Made by a program: the position numbers and the translations under genes
Notes under the pieces: model-generated
Told to the model about the DNA's origin: nothing
Database searches by the model: none
What the model saw: only the letters and a program-made list of their open reading frames with translations
Assembly: GCF_019578655.1 (NCBI RefSeq)
Contig: NC_063261.1
Span: 5,898,446 to 5,962,445 of the forward strand
DNA: 64,000 nt
Direction of reading: 5' to 3'
From: Ricinus communis
Lineage: Eukaryota; Streptophyta; Magnoliopsida; Malpighiales; Euphorbiaceae
Shown: piece after piece, positions 54,191-64,000 of the stretch
Numbering within the stretch: the first letter of the stretch is position 1
Layout: each line of letters starts with the position of its first letter

Positions 54191-55749
54191 TCGTCCTCAC
54201 ACTAGCCACCATATGTTGTCAAAGTTGGTAGTTTGTTCGCTTCCCATCAAACAAACCCTCTTCCTCTACTAGTGATTCTTGTGTTGATTAGCAGGTAACT
54301 ATCTATATAAAGTCCAAACCTTGGTACTGAAAAGTACCACCTGCAAAAGAATAAATTTCTTCAAAGAAAATGTATTTCTTTGACCTAAATTTTTTTATTT
54401 TGTGTCTATTTACTAGGTAATTATGCATAATTATATTTAAAATTGCTAAAAAAATTTAGAATGTAGCTTGATATGTGTGGAATATATTTTCTTTTGAGGC
54501 ACTAAGAAATTGCATATAAAAGATTGATTTTTTATTTTGGGAGCTAAAACAATTTTATTTTGGAGCTCAAAGTAAAAAATTTATCTTTGGGATCTTAAAA
54601 TTTGAAATTCGGGTCCCCAAGGACAAATTTATTTTGAATTCCAAGAATATTGTCAATTTCGGGAACTAGATCTCCAAGAATATTTTCAACTTGGGGCTCT
54701 CGTGTTACAACATAATTAGAACACAAAAAAAAATTTCTAACTTGGAGTTCTAGATCCTTAAGTACCCAATATATTTTGGGCTTTCGAACTAAAATATTTT
54801 AAATTATTACCAGGATTTCCAAAGAATATTTCTAACTTAGAAAACTATTTGGGGTTCCTAACTTAAAATATTTTAAAGTATTATTAGGTCCCCATAAATA
54901 TTTTCAACTTGGAAACTACTTGGGGCTCCCGACTTGAAATATTGGATCCTCAAGAATATTTCTAACTTGGAGAACTACTTAGGGCTCCACATTGAATATT
55001 TTATTGGTCTTTCACAGATTTATCCCTTGAGGAACCATATATTTGTAAGACTAATAAAACATTTAAATCCTAACATGTTTAGTTTCCACATACCTACACA
55101 ATAAGGCTTTTATTCTTGGAATTTCTAACGATTTAAATAATTAAAATATGTGCTCCTATTTGTTTGTTTTGCAGTTATGGATCAGGACTCAACTCATCAT
55201 CATTCCTCTTCTGGAGATAGAGTTCCTTTTGATGCTGCTATTGTAGAAATAATTTATTTCTTCTTTTAGCGTTTTGATTCTTTTTTATAATGAACAAAAC
55301 TTTTTCTCCACTTCTATGCATTATATATTCTTTGCTCTTATTGTGAGAATCGCTTCAAGTCTTCTGCCACTTCATGGAGCCATATCACTTTACATATAAC
55401 ACAAATACAATACAGCCATATCACTTGCATCATGCAGCCACACCAATGTACCTCTGCACACTTACACTTACAATCATTTTGCATCATGCTGCATGTCTTC
55501 TGCTTTTTTCTATCATTATTTTCTTATTGGTTAGGTGTATCATAAATAGGGATACTTAAATATAGAAAAAAGTGACCATGAGGTCTACTTTTATTAAATT
55601 TCAACTAGTGGCCTAAAGCTAACTTATAAGGAAAATTGTCTTAAGATCATTTTTATGGCTGTAGGTTGGCATCAAACTCTAAGTTTCCTTTCTTTTATCA
55701 TTTTCCCACATGGTGGGAAAGTATTTTTTCAAATATCTCCCATTAATGT
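54191..55749. other. Unassigned region after Athila element 1
   Basis: AT-rich, no clear gene. It contains a degenerate tandem repeat (54590-55020). Around 55174, 'TTTTGCAG|TTATGGATCAGG' with a 31-codon open stretch could be an exon-like remnant. Four plus-strand ACAC/CATC-rich lines near 55380-55480 are low complexity. Confidence 0.3.
54590..55020. repeat. Degenerate tandem repeat, 'CTTGG...ACTACTTGGGGCTCC'
   Basis: Several units of roughly 55-90 bases share 'AAGAATATTTCTAACTTGG', 'ACTACTTGGGGCTCC' and 'TTGAAATATT'. The clearest run is 54825-55000. Confidence 0.6.
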
Positions 55750-55957
55750 ATCTTATGTGTGGGAGTATGGGTTTGCCACCATAAGAGCGGCTAGCAGGCA
55801 CAACACCTCTTAGTTCATCTCTCCTGTGAAGGGGTACATATCTCTCATCTGAAAGTAGTGGAGCTTAGGGTACTATAGCATCACTTCCCTCCTAAGAACT
55901 AGTGAAAGATTGCCCTTTTTACTCTACATTTTGTGCCATTGCATATGATAAGACATT
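55750..55957 (-). pseudogene. Fragment of a gypsy gag region
   Basis: This matches 32340-32560, the gag-side part of the older gypsy element (shared 'AGGCACAAC', 'GAAGGGG', 'AACTAGTGAAAGATTGCCC' type wording). It ends where the Athila LTR begins, so Athila element 2 inserted into it. Confidence 0.65.
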
Positions 55958-57409
55958 TGATATGCATTGTGTTACACATGTTTATATGCCAATTACTTTT
56001 ATTTTTGTGCATAGTTATCTTGTTTATGCCAAAATCACCTGTGTTTTGGCTCCCTTCATGTTTCAAATGATCACTGATGGACATTATCAGTATTTGAGGG
56101 CGATACGTGAGAATATGGACCGGAATCCATCAAATTTGAACAAAGGCTAGCATTTCAAGGTTGAGCATGGCCTGGACTCTGGACATGCTGAAGCATTGAC
56201 CTTTGATCCTTAATTATGGCCTTTCAACACAGTTTTCGAGGCCAGCACGGCCCGTGCTGGTGTAGCAACAGCGAGGGCACGGTCAAGGAACAAAGGATTA
56301 ATTTTGGCACTCAGAGGTTGAGCACAGCCTAGACTACGTCTGTGCTAACCAGCACGGACTTGACCACGGCCGTGCTGAGACATTTATATAGGCAATTTCG
56401 ATTTCTTTTGTGGGGTTCAGTTTTTTGACCTTAGATCTTATATGCGTGAGCCACCTCTTTCTAGACTTCAACGTTCGACTCTAAGAGACCATTTCGCACA
56501 TTGAAGGATGGATTTCAGTGGTTCAAGCATCACATTGAAGATCAAGAGTGGACTTTGAGGCATTCTAGAGGCAATTCGAGGTTTATTATTTAGATTTGGA
56601 GATTTAGGACTGTTCATTTGATTTGAAGAAGAAAGGTGCACATGTTTCCAATTTTCTCTTCTGTATTTGTTCTTTATTTTATTTTATTCATTAGCATGAG
56701 TAGCTAGAGCTGCTGAACCCATTGGGGTTCCTTTGTTTGTTGGATTGCACTTCATGTTTCTGAGATTCTGAATATAAATTCTTGTATTCTTCTTGCTTTT
56801 AGTATTAATAATATATCACATTATTTATGAGATGTTGTGATTGTGTTCTTCAAATTGCTTTATGTAATTGAGAAATTCATTTAGTAATTAGAATTTTGAA
56901 TAGCAAGAACTGGTTAATGATCACTTAGAGATAAAGGTAATTAACTAGCCGGATTAAGAATTAACAACTCTTAATAGCAATGGATTAATCTTAAGGCTAA
57001 CCTAAAATCAATCGTTAGGAAGAGATTCTGTCGTTTAGGTTCTTAGGATTAGGAATTCAGTGTTCTCGAGAGGGAACTCGAATTCAATGTAGAATTCACT
57101 CACCGGTACTCATAATTGTAATCAATCTAATTTCTACCTTTGTTAAAATCCAACTAGCCTAGGTTCCTCTTGGGTTTGCTTTCTTTCCTTGATTGTTTAC
57201 TATACCCTTGCAGATTGCTTGGCATTTAGCTTACACCTAGTCATGGATTAGTAACCTCTTCACTATTAGTTAAGGTTAGATAATATAAGACGCTGGAGTA
57301 GTTCTAGGCTCACCTTTTCTCGAGAATACGACCTTGATACTCGTTATTAGTACTAGTCTGCATCGATAGGTTCACTGCCTTAGATTATAGCTGCTTAAAT
57401 AGCTCATCA
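55958..57409 (+). repeat. 5' LTR of Athila element 2
   Basis: The 1452-bp LTR runs from TGATATGCAT to AGCTCATCA. CACGG/CCGTG pairs lie at about 56166-56380; TATATA begins at 56385. Confidence 0.92.
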
Positions 57410-57415
57410 AATTTT

Positions 57416-57433
57416 TGGCGCCGTTGTTGGGGA
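57416..57433 (+). other. Primer binding site, tRNA-Asp type
   Basis: TGGCGCCGTTGTTGGGGA, differing by one base from the Athila consensus site. Confidence 0.9.
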
Positions 57434-57579
57434 GCTTTCTTTGTGTGAACTAGAGTGAATTTATGTTTATGTCACTCTAGCCATTTTTGTTTTCTGTCTT
57501 TTGATTCTTTTGATTCTTTATTCTTCTATTCATTTATGTGTTCTTTAGTTGCTGCCTCTTAATTCCAAGTAGTTTATGA

Positions 57580-59237
57580 CCTAATCCTACCCCTGTAGAC
57601 CCTATTGCTGAACCAGAGCGATCCCTTCGTCTTTTAAGGAAGCGTATGCAAGAAGAAGAGGAGGCATGGATAGAAATTAAAAGCCTGTGAATAGATCAGT
57701 AGAGATAGGAGACAACAACAACAACTAGGCTGAGGATGAAAATAGGACAATGTACGAGTTTGCTAGACCTTCTCTTGCAGGGACACAAACGAGTATAGTG
57801 CGACCACCTGTGGCAGCCAATAACTTCAAGATAAAGCCGAATGTGATACAAATTATCTAGAATAGTGTGCAATTTGGGGGACTACCGAGCAAGGACCCAA
57901 ACACTCACATAGCCAACTTCTTAGAGATTTGTGATATCTGAAATGACTGATGATGCCATTCGGTTGAGGCTATTTCTATTTCCTTTGAGGGATCGAGCGA
58001 AAAGATGGTTGCAGTCACTCCCAGCCAGCACTATTATGACATGGAGTTCTTTGGCTGAGAAATTCTTATATAAGTACTTTTCTCCTGCTAAAACTGTTGA
58101 ATTGAGAAATGACATATCTTCTTTTTATGCAGTTCGATGATGAGAGTATGTATGATGCCTGGGAGAGGTATAAGGACTTGCTTCTATGTTGCCCACACCA
58201 TGGATTACCAGTATGGATGCAGGTTTAGACTTTCTATAACAGTTTAAACCTCGGTAAGAGGTAGATGGTATATGCTGCAACAGGTGGGGGCCTAAACAGT
58301 AAGACGCCGGAGTAGGCGCAAAATCTGATAGAGGAGATGGCCATGAACAACTACCCATGGCAATCCTCAAGGAGTCAGCCAGTCAAGCAAGGAGTGGTTA
58401 ACCAGTTAGATTTTACAGCAGCCTTGGGAGCTCAGGTGGAGCTCTTGGCCAAGAAAATATACCAACTCTAGATGCCGGTTCATACAGCACAAACAAGCTA
58501 TAAGTTCTATGGTGGACGCACTACGCTGCAAACTGTAATGCGAGAGGTATGTTTGCTTCACCTTCCACTTCTTCTCCTTCTCATCCTCTATTGTTTCTGC
58601 TAACCTTGAACAGGTAGACTATATAGGTAATGCACCTAGACAGCAGAATAATCCCTATAGTAACACATACAACCTAGGTTGGCGCAATCATCACAACTTC
58701 AGTTAGAGGAATAATAACGCCCAGGGACCACTAGGTTTTCAGAGATTGCATCAGCAACAGCCCCAGCAGCAAGCTGACCCATCCCAACTACCTCCACCTT
58801 AGGAGAAGAAGCCTAATCTCGAGGAGTTGGTTATGAAATTTGTGTCCTCTACCGATAATACGTTTCAATAGACGGACATTACACTTAGGAATCAGCAGGC
58901 CTCCATTCAGAATTTAGAGAACCAGATAGGCCAGGTTTCTAAGATGTTGGCTAAGAGACAACCAGGGATGCTCCCCAGCACTACAGAGTTTAACCCAAGG
59001 AAGCACTACAAGGCTATCACCTTGCGATTAGGTAAGCAGTTATCTAGTTCTTTACTTGTAGCTGATAATGATGATGTTGTTGTGCAGGATGAGCCTGCCA
59101 GGAAGGAGCCAAAGCCTGAGGAGATAGAGCCTGTGAGAGCTGAGGATAAGAAAAAGAGTCTAATGAGAGAGCACCAGCCACCTATCCTATATCCTGCTCG
59201 ACTAAAGCAGGAAAAGGTTGACCAGCAGTTTTGGTAA
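57580..59237 (+). pseudogene. gag: Athila Gag (element 2)
   Basis: The start codon is followed by a stop (ATG ACC TAA at about 57577), and a segment present in element 1 ('RSSN') is lost. Later parts are 'DRAKRWLQSLPASTIMTWSS', 'YDAWERYKDLLLCCPHHG' and 'MAMNNYPWQSSRS'. The frame 58944-59237 gives the C-terminus with 'NPRKHYKAITLRLGKQL' and the acidic 'EPKPEEIEPVRAEDKKKS'. A frameshift lies at about 58135 and several stops elsewhere. Confidence 0.85.
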
Positions 59238-59425
59238 GTTTCTAGACCTTTCTAAACAACTGCGCATTAACCTCCCTTTTTTTTTAGGCTATTTCGCAAT
59301 ACCGAAGTATGCGAAATTCTTGAAGGAGATATTGAGCAACAAGAGGAAGCTGAAGGACTTGGTATTGGTGACCCTAAACTAGGAGTGCTCTGCCATTTTT
59401 CAAAATAAGCTGCCTGTTAAGAGGC

Positions 59426-59947
59426 GTGATCCAAAGAGTTACTGTACCGTGTATTATTGGTGAATTACCTATTAGTGGTGCTTTAGCTAGCTTAGGAGCT
59501 AGTATTAACTTGATGCCCACTAGCTTGTTTTATAGACTTAGTTTGAGTGAGCCTAAACCCACTAGGATGAGTATTCAGTTAGCCGATACGACTTTTAAGA
59601 TTTCTAGGGGTATAGTTGAGAATGTACTTGTTAAGGTAGACAAGTTCATATTTTCTATTGATTTCATTGTCATGGATATAGAGGGTGAGAGTATTGTGCC
59701 ACTGATCTTAGGTAGACCTTTCCTTGCTACATCTAGGGCTGTTATAGATTTCTGTAATGGGAAGCTCCAACTAAGGGTAGATGACAAAACTATCACCTTT
59801 GACTTAGCAATTTCCATGAGACATTCTTTAGACCATGATCATACTGTATTTTCTGTGGATGTCTTGGATGATGTTGTTGAGTCTCATATGCAGGAGATTT
59901 TGCTTGATGATCCTTTACAGGTTGTATTACAAGGAGATGAGAAGTAG
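59426..59947 (+). pseudogene. Athila protease, catalytic Asp replaced (element 2)
   Basis: 'ISGALASLGASINLMPTSLF' has Ser (codon AGC, 59489-59491) where element 1 has the catalytic Asp (GAC). 'VPLILGRPFLATSRAVID' follows. This copy would be inactive even if its frame were intact. Confidence 0.85.
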
Positions 59948-61178
59948 TTGTACAACGAGCAAGTGTTGGAACAACTCGCTTGTTTACTGGCTAGTAAGCA
60001 CAACCGTTCTTGACCCATTTATTTCTCTTGACAGGTCAGATGTACAGAAGGTGAAACCTTCTATTGAGTACCCCCCTAGTTCTAGAGTTGAAGGAATTAT
60101 CCAAGCACTTGAGTTATACCTACTTGGATAAGGCAAAGAGGCTGCCAGTTGTTGTTGCAGCAGACTTGACTCCTGAGGAGAGGGAGATGACTTAATCCTG
60201 TCTCAGGAAGTACCCTATGGGCTGACATTCCTGGAATCAACCCTAGTTTTTTATTCACACAAGATCCTAATGAAGGTTAGCTTCAGACCAGTGGTGCAGC
60301 CACAAAGACGACTTAACCCGAACATGGAGGTGGTGAAAAAGGAGGTAATTAAACTTCTTGATTCAGGTTTGATTTAGCCAAAGAAAGAAGGGATGACTGT
60401 GATAAAGAATGAGAAGGATGAGTTGATATGAACTAGGACAGTAACTAGTTTTCGGGTTTGTATCGATTACAAGAGGCTAAATGATACAACCCGGACGGAC
60501 CACTTTCCTCTTCCATTCATTGATCAGATGCTTGAGCGTCTAGCAGGCCATATGTTTTACTGTTTTCTTGATGGCTTTTCAAGTTATTTCCATATACCAA
60601 TTGCATCTGAGGACCAGGAGAAGACAACCTTTACTTGCCCCTATAGGACGTTCGCATACCAGAGGATGCTATTTGGTTTATACAATGCACCTGCCATTTT
60701 TCAGAGATGTATGATGGAGATCTTCCACGATATGATTGAGGAGTCTATGGAGGTTTTCATGGACGACTTCTCAGTGTTTGGTAACTCTTTCTCACATTAT
60801 TTGTCTAATTTAGAGCATATGTTTGCACGTTGTGTTGAGGCAAACTTGGTTCTTAATTGGAAAAATTGCCACTTTATGGTGAGAGAGGGTATTATGTTGG
60901 GGTAAAAGATTTCACATGCGAGGATGGAGGTAGATAGAGCTAAGGTAGAGACCATATCAAAATTGCCACCCCCTAGTTCTGTTAAGGCTATTAGGAGCTT
61001 CCTCGGGCATGTTGGCTTTTATAAGAGATTCATTAAGGATTTTTCTAAGATAGCTAGGTCTCTTACTCAATTGCTTGTTAAGGATGTACCTTTTGTGTTT
61101 GAGGTTAATTGCCTACAGGCTTTTGAGTTATTGAAAAAGCTACTAACCACAGCTCCTATCATGGTTTCACCTGATTGA
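59948..61178 (+). pseudogene. Athila reverse transcriptase (element 2)
   Basis: 'RRLNPNMEVVKKEVIKLLD' (about 60310), 'VCIDYKRLNDTTRTDHFPLP', 'YCFLDGFSSYFHIPIA', 'FGLYNAPAIFQRCM' and 'VFMDDFSVFGNSFSHY' (M-D-D active site). Two small deletions near 60215 and 60378 remove segments present in element 1; a stop follows 'REGIMLG' at 60903. Confidence 0.87.
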
Positions 61179-61690
61179 GGGCTACCCTTTGAACTTATGT
61201 GCGATGCTAGTGATTTTGCAGTTGGAGTTGCTCTTGGACAACGGGTTGAGAAGAAGTTTGAGCCTATCTATTATGCTAGCAAGACGTTGACGGATGCCCA
61301 AGAGCATTATACCACCACTGAGAAGAAGTTGTTAGCTGTGGTTTATGCCTTCGACAAGTTCCGCTTATACCATGTGCTATCAAAAACCATTGTCTATACG
61401 GACCATTCGGCATTGAGGTACTTATTCGAATAGCATGATGCTAAACCGAGATTGATTAGATGGATTTTACTATTGTAGAAGTTTGATATAGAGATTAAGG
61501 ATAAAAAGGGTGCTGAAAACTTGGCAGCGGATCACTTATCAAGGTTAGAGAACCCGAGTTTGGCAGTACTTGATGAGAGAGCCATTGATGATAGTTTCCC
61601 TAATGAGCATTTGTGTTCATTGTACATATACACCAATTCTCCTTGGTTTTCGGATTATGCAAATTATTTGGTTGCAAAGGGGTATGACGT
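61179..61690 (+). pseudogene. Athila RNase H (element 2)
   Basis: 'LMCDASDFAVGVALGQ', '[16 protein letters not shown]', '[14 protein letters not shown]' and 'NLAADHLSRL'. The second Glu block has 'EKK' where 'EKE' is usual. A stop follows 'LRYLFE'. Near 61680 the frame shifts by one base at the start of integrase. Confidence 0.83.
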
Positions 61691-62859
61691 ATCAGCAAAA
61701 GAAGAAATTGTTTGCTGACTTGAAATACTACATTTGGGAAGACCCCTTTCTGTTTCGTGTTTATGTAGATCAAATGAGTCAACAATGTGTATATGGGGAG
61801 AAAACTCTCAAAATCCTTAAGCATTTCCATGAGGGACCAACTGGAAGCCATCAGGCGGCCAATCATACTGCTAGGAAGGTGTTAGATGCGGGATTCTACT
61901 AGCCTACGATCTTTCAAGATGTGAGAGCCTTTATCCAGGTTTGTGATGCATGTCAGCGGTCAGGTAGCATCTCTTCCTGTAATGAGATGCCCTAGACTAG
62001 TATACTAGTTGTTGAGATTTTTGATATTTGGGGCATCGACTTCATGGGACCCTTTTGTTCTTCTTATGGAAATAAGTACATACTTATGGTTGTTGAGTAC
62101 TTTTCTAAATGGCTAGAGGCGCAAGCTTTTCCGACTGATGATGCTAGGGTCATTGCTAGGTTCCTTAAGAAATTATTTGCTAGGTTTGGTACACCTAAGG
62201 CATTGATTAGTGACAGGGGGACCCATTTTTGTAATACCCAACTAGGAAAAGTACTTAAACGCTATGGGGTCACATACTGGTTCTCTACACCCTATCACCC
62301 ACAAACTAGTGGGCAAGTGGAGGTAACTAATAGGGGTTTAAAACACATTCTAGAGAGAACCGTGGGAACTGGTAGGAAGGATTGGGCTGCCAAGTTAGAT
62401 GATACATTGTGGGCTTTTAGAATAGCCTATAGGACTTCTATTGGTTTTACACTGTATAGGCTAGTTTATGGTAAGACATGTCATTTGCCTGTTGAATTGG
62501 AACACAGGGCCCTTTAGGCTTTGAAATCATGCAACTTTAATATTGATTTTGCAAGTAAAGAAAGATAATGGCAGCTGAATAACATAGAGGAGTGGCGTCA
62601 GCAAGCTTATGACAACTCCCTAATTTACAAAGCTAGGATGAAAAAGTGGCACGATCAGCGACTGAAAGGCTCGAAAGAGTTCAAAGTTAGAGACAGGGTT
62701 CTTTTATATAATTCACATCTTCGGTTGCTTCCAAGTAAGCTGAAGAACCGATGGTCAGGACCGTTCATAGTCAAGCAAGTCTTTCCATATGGCACAGTGA
62801 AGCTGTATCATCCAGAGAAGGGAGACTTCAAGGTTAATGGGCATAGGCTAAAGCATTAT
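61691..62859 (+). pseudogene. Athila integrase (element 2)
   Basis: HHCC: 'GSHQAANHTARKVLDAGFY' and 'VCDACQRSGSI'. Core: '[15 protein letters not shown]', '[14 protein letters not shown]', '[17 protein letters not shown]'. C-terminus: '[18 protein letters not shown]' and 'NRWSGPFIVKQVFPYGTVKL'. This is the undivided counterpart of the split integrase in element 1 and shows the empty site of the solo LTR. Stops at about 61900, 61993, 62516 and 62566. The LTR at 62860 follows 'NGHRLKHY'. Confidence 0.88.
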
Positions 62860-64000
62860 TGATGTGTGCTACTTATGTTAGCTACAATCTAAGGCAGTGT
62901 ACCTATCGATGCAGTCTAGCACTAATGGCGAGTATCAAGGTTGTATTCCTCGGGAAAATGAAAGCCGAGAGTTACTCCTTTGTTCTTTGTTATATTAACC
63001 TAAAATGAATGATGAATAATTTCTAAACTAACTAATAGCTACAAGCTAAGTTCTAAGGGAGATGCAGGAGTAATTGATGAATAAAATAACCAAGACAAGA
63101 AAGCAAACCCAAAGGGAACCTAAACTAGTTGGCAATCAAACAAATGATAAAGGATTGGAGAGTCTAATTATGCTACCCGTGGACAAATTCTTAACCGAAT
63201 TCGATTTCTCTCTCGAGATAACCGAATTCCTAAACCTAATAACCTAAAGTTGGAATCTCTTCCTAACAATTGATTCTTAAATTAGCATTAAGCTTTAATC
63301 CGCCTCTATTAAGCTTTGTTAATTCTTAATCTGGCTAATTAATTATCCTTATCTCTAAGCGATTATTAACCAGTTCTTGCTATTCAAAATTCCAATTGCC
63401 AAATGGACTTCTCAATCACACAAAGCAATCTAAACACACAATTCACAACGTCTCATGAATAATGCATTATCTTATTAATACTGAAAGCAAGAAGAATACA
63501 AAACTAACCCAAACAATCCAACAATATAATACTAAGCCAACATAGTAAAGAAATCCCAATGGATTTAATCAATCTAGCTAATCATGTTCATTATCAAAAT
63601 CCACAAGAATTCAATTACAACAATGAGTAAAGGTAGAGAAAACCCGATTACACCCTTAGATGAGAGTAAACAACCCCAATTCCTCTTGCTGGAATTGAAT
63701 CGATTATTGTTCCTCTTGCTCGATTTGAAAATCAATCAACGAACCTCGCCCAATCTTCGATCTTTGAAGGGAATCCGATTGAAACCTTGATCCAAGTCTC
63801 CTTTTTCCTTGGTTTCAGCTCAGAAAACCCTTAGGGAGATAATAAAAGTTAGGGTTTGGGACATTCTCCCCCGCTCTCCTTCTTTCTTTCCTCTCTTCAT
63901 TCTTTTAATTAATTCCCTCTGTCGCCGCCAACACGACCGTGTTGATGCCCATGTTCCCAACACGACCGTGTTGATGCCCATGTTCCCAACACGAGCTGGT
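62860..64000 (-). mobile_element. Antisense Athila-type LTR, cut by window end
   Basis: On the plus strand it begins TGATGTGTGCTAC. It is closely similar to 41609-43050. At its far end a 29-base unit starting CCAACACGACCGTGTTGATG is present twice exactly (63928-63956, 63957-63985) and begins a third time. It is inserted at the end of element 2's pol. Whether it is a solo LTR or one end of an element cannot be told. Confidence 0.9.

Larger units (their letters stand above)
43781..54300 (+). mobile_element. Athila element 1, 3' LTR not found
   Basis: The order is LTR (43781-45256), primer site, Gag, protease, RT, RNase H, integrase, internal promoter, ATHILA-family ORF. This is the full Athila layout. 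A solo LTR (49831-51284) splits integrase. No purine tract or 3' LTR follows the last ORF; the next LTR (55958) belongs to element 2. The upper limit is approximate. Confidence 0.85.
55958..62859 (+). mobile_element. Athila element 2, 3' end beyond a nested LTR
   Basis: LTR, primer site, Gag, protease, RT, RNase H, integrase. It is the same family as element 1 and aligns with it along nearly its whole length. At 62860 an antisense LTR interrupts it; ATTAT (62855-62859) would be the target sequence. Its own 3' part lies outside the window. The 5' flank is ACATT (55953-55957). Confidence 0.88.

Noticed and set aside
55958..57409. This LTR as the 3' LTR of Athila element 1
   Set aside because: It is preceded by a foreign gag fragment, not by a purine tract, and is followed by a primer site and Gag, so it is the 5' LTR of element 2.

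Overview
This window is a block of nested and decayed retrotransposons from a plant nuclear genome. I found no credible host gene, rRNA or tRNA gene. The sequence is AT-rich. The families present (Athila-, Tat- and CRM-like Ty3/gypsy elements, a Cassandra TRIM carrying 5S rRNA sequence, and MITE-like foldbacks) are typical of repeat-rich, probably pericentromeric, heterochromatin of a dicot. The species cannot be named from the sequence.

Layout. 1-597 is the end of an Athila-type LTR. 598-3795 and 10049-17039 are pieces of an old Tat-like element on the plus strand (gag near 1 kb, split integrase at 11.1 and 13.1 kb), followed by an antisense plant-mobile-domain remnant. A complete non-autonomous Athila derivative, 3796-10043, sits inside it with a perfect CATAC target duplication. 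A CRM-like element, 17045-23294 on the minus strand, has target duplication CCATT and a 3' LTR cut off just upstream of its TATA box. 23.3-28.5 kb is AT-rich DNA with a foldback element and tandem repeats. A second, older gypsy element (about 28.56-33.5 kb, minus) is split by a complete Cassandra element (28842-29714, target duplication CCAGG). 33.5-37.1 kb is AT-rich with a MITE. 37126-43050 (minus) is a second Athila derivative carrying an ATHILA-family ORF. 43781 to about 54.3 kb is an Athila element with gag, protease, RT, RNase H, integrase and a 3' ATHILA-family ORF; its integrase is split by a solo LTR (49831-51284, target duplication GCAGT). 55958-62859 is a second Athila copy of the same family, interrupted by another antisense LTR that runs off the window.

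How it fits together. Every Athila-type LTR here has a cluster of CACGG/CCGTG inverted repeats immediately upstream of a TATA box. The same module occurs a second time inside two different elements, upstream of the ATHILA-family ORF. There it is followed by a TATA box, a leader ending in a strong splice donor (CAAGTAAGT), an intron-like stretch of 0.55-0.66 kb and an AG|GTA acceptor just before the ORF. This suggests that the 3' ORF has its own promoter and a spliced leader, separate from the gag-pol transcript. It is the most unusual feature of the window. The inverted repeats show arm-to-arm compensating changes between the two LTRs of one element.

All gag-pol frames carry stops or frameshifts and are annotated as pseudogenes. 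Family assignments rest on motif recognition by eye; no database search was run.
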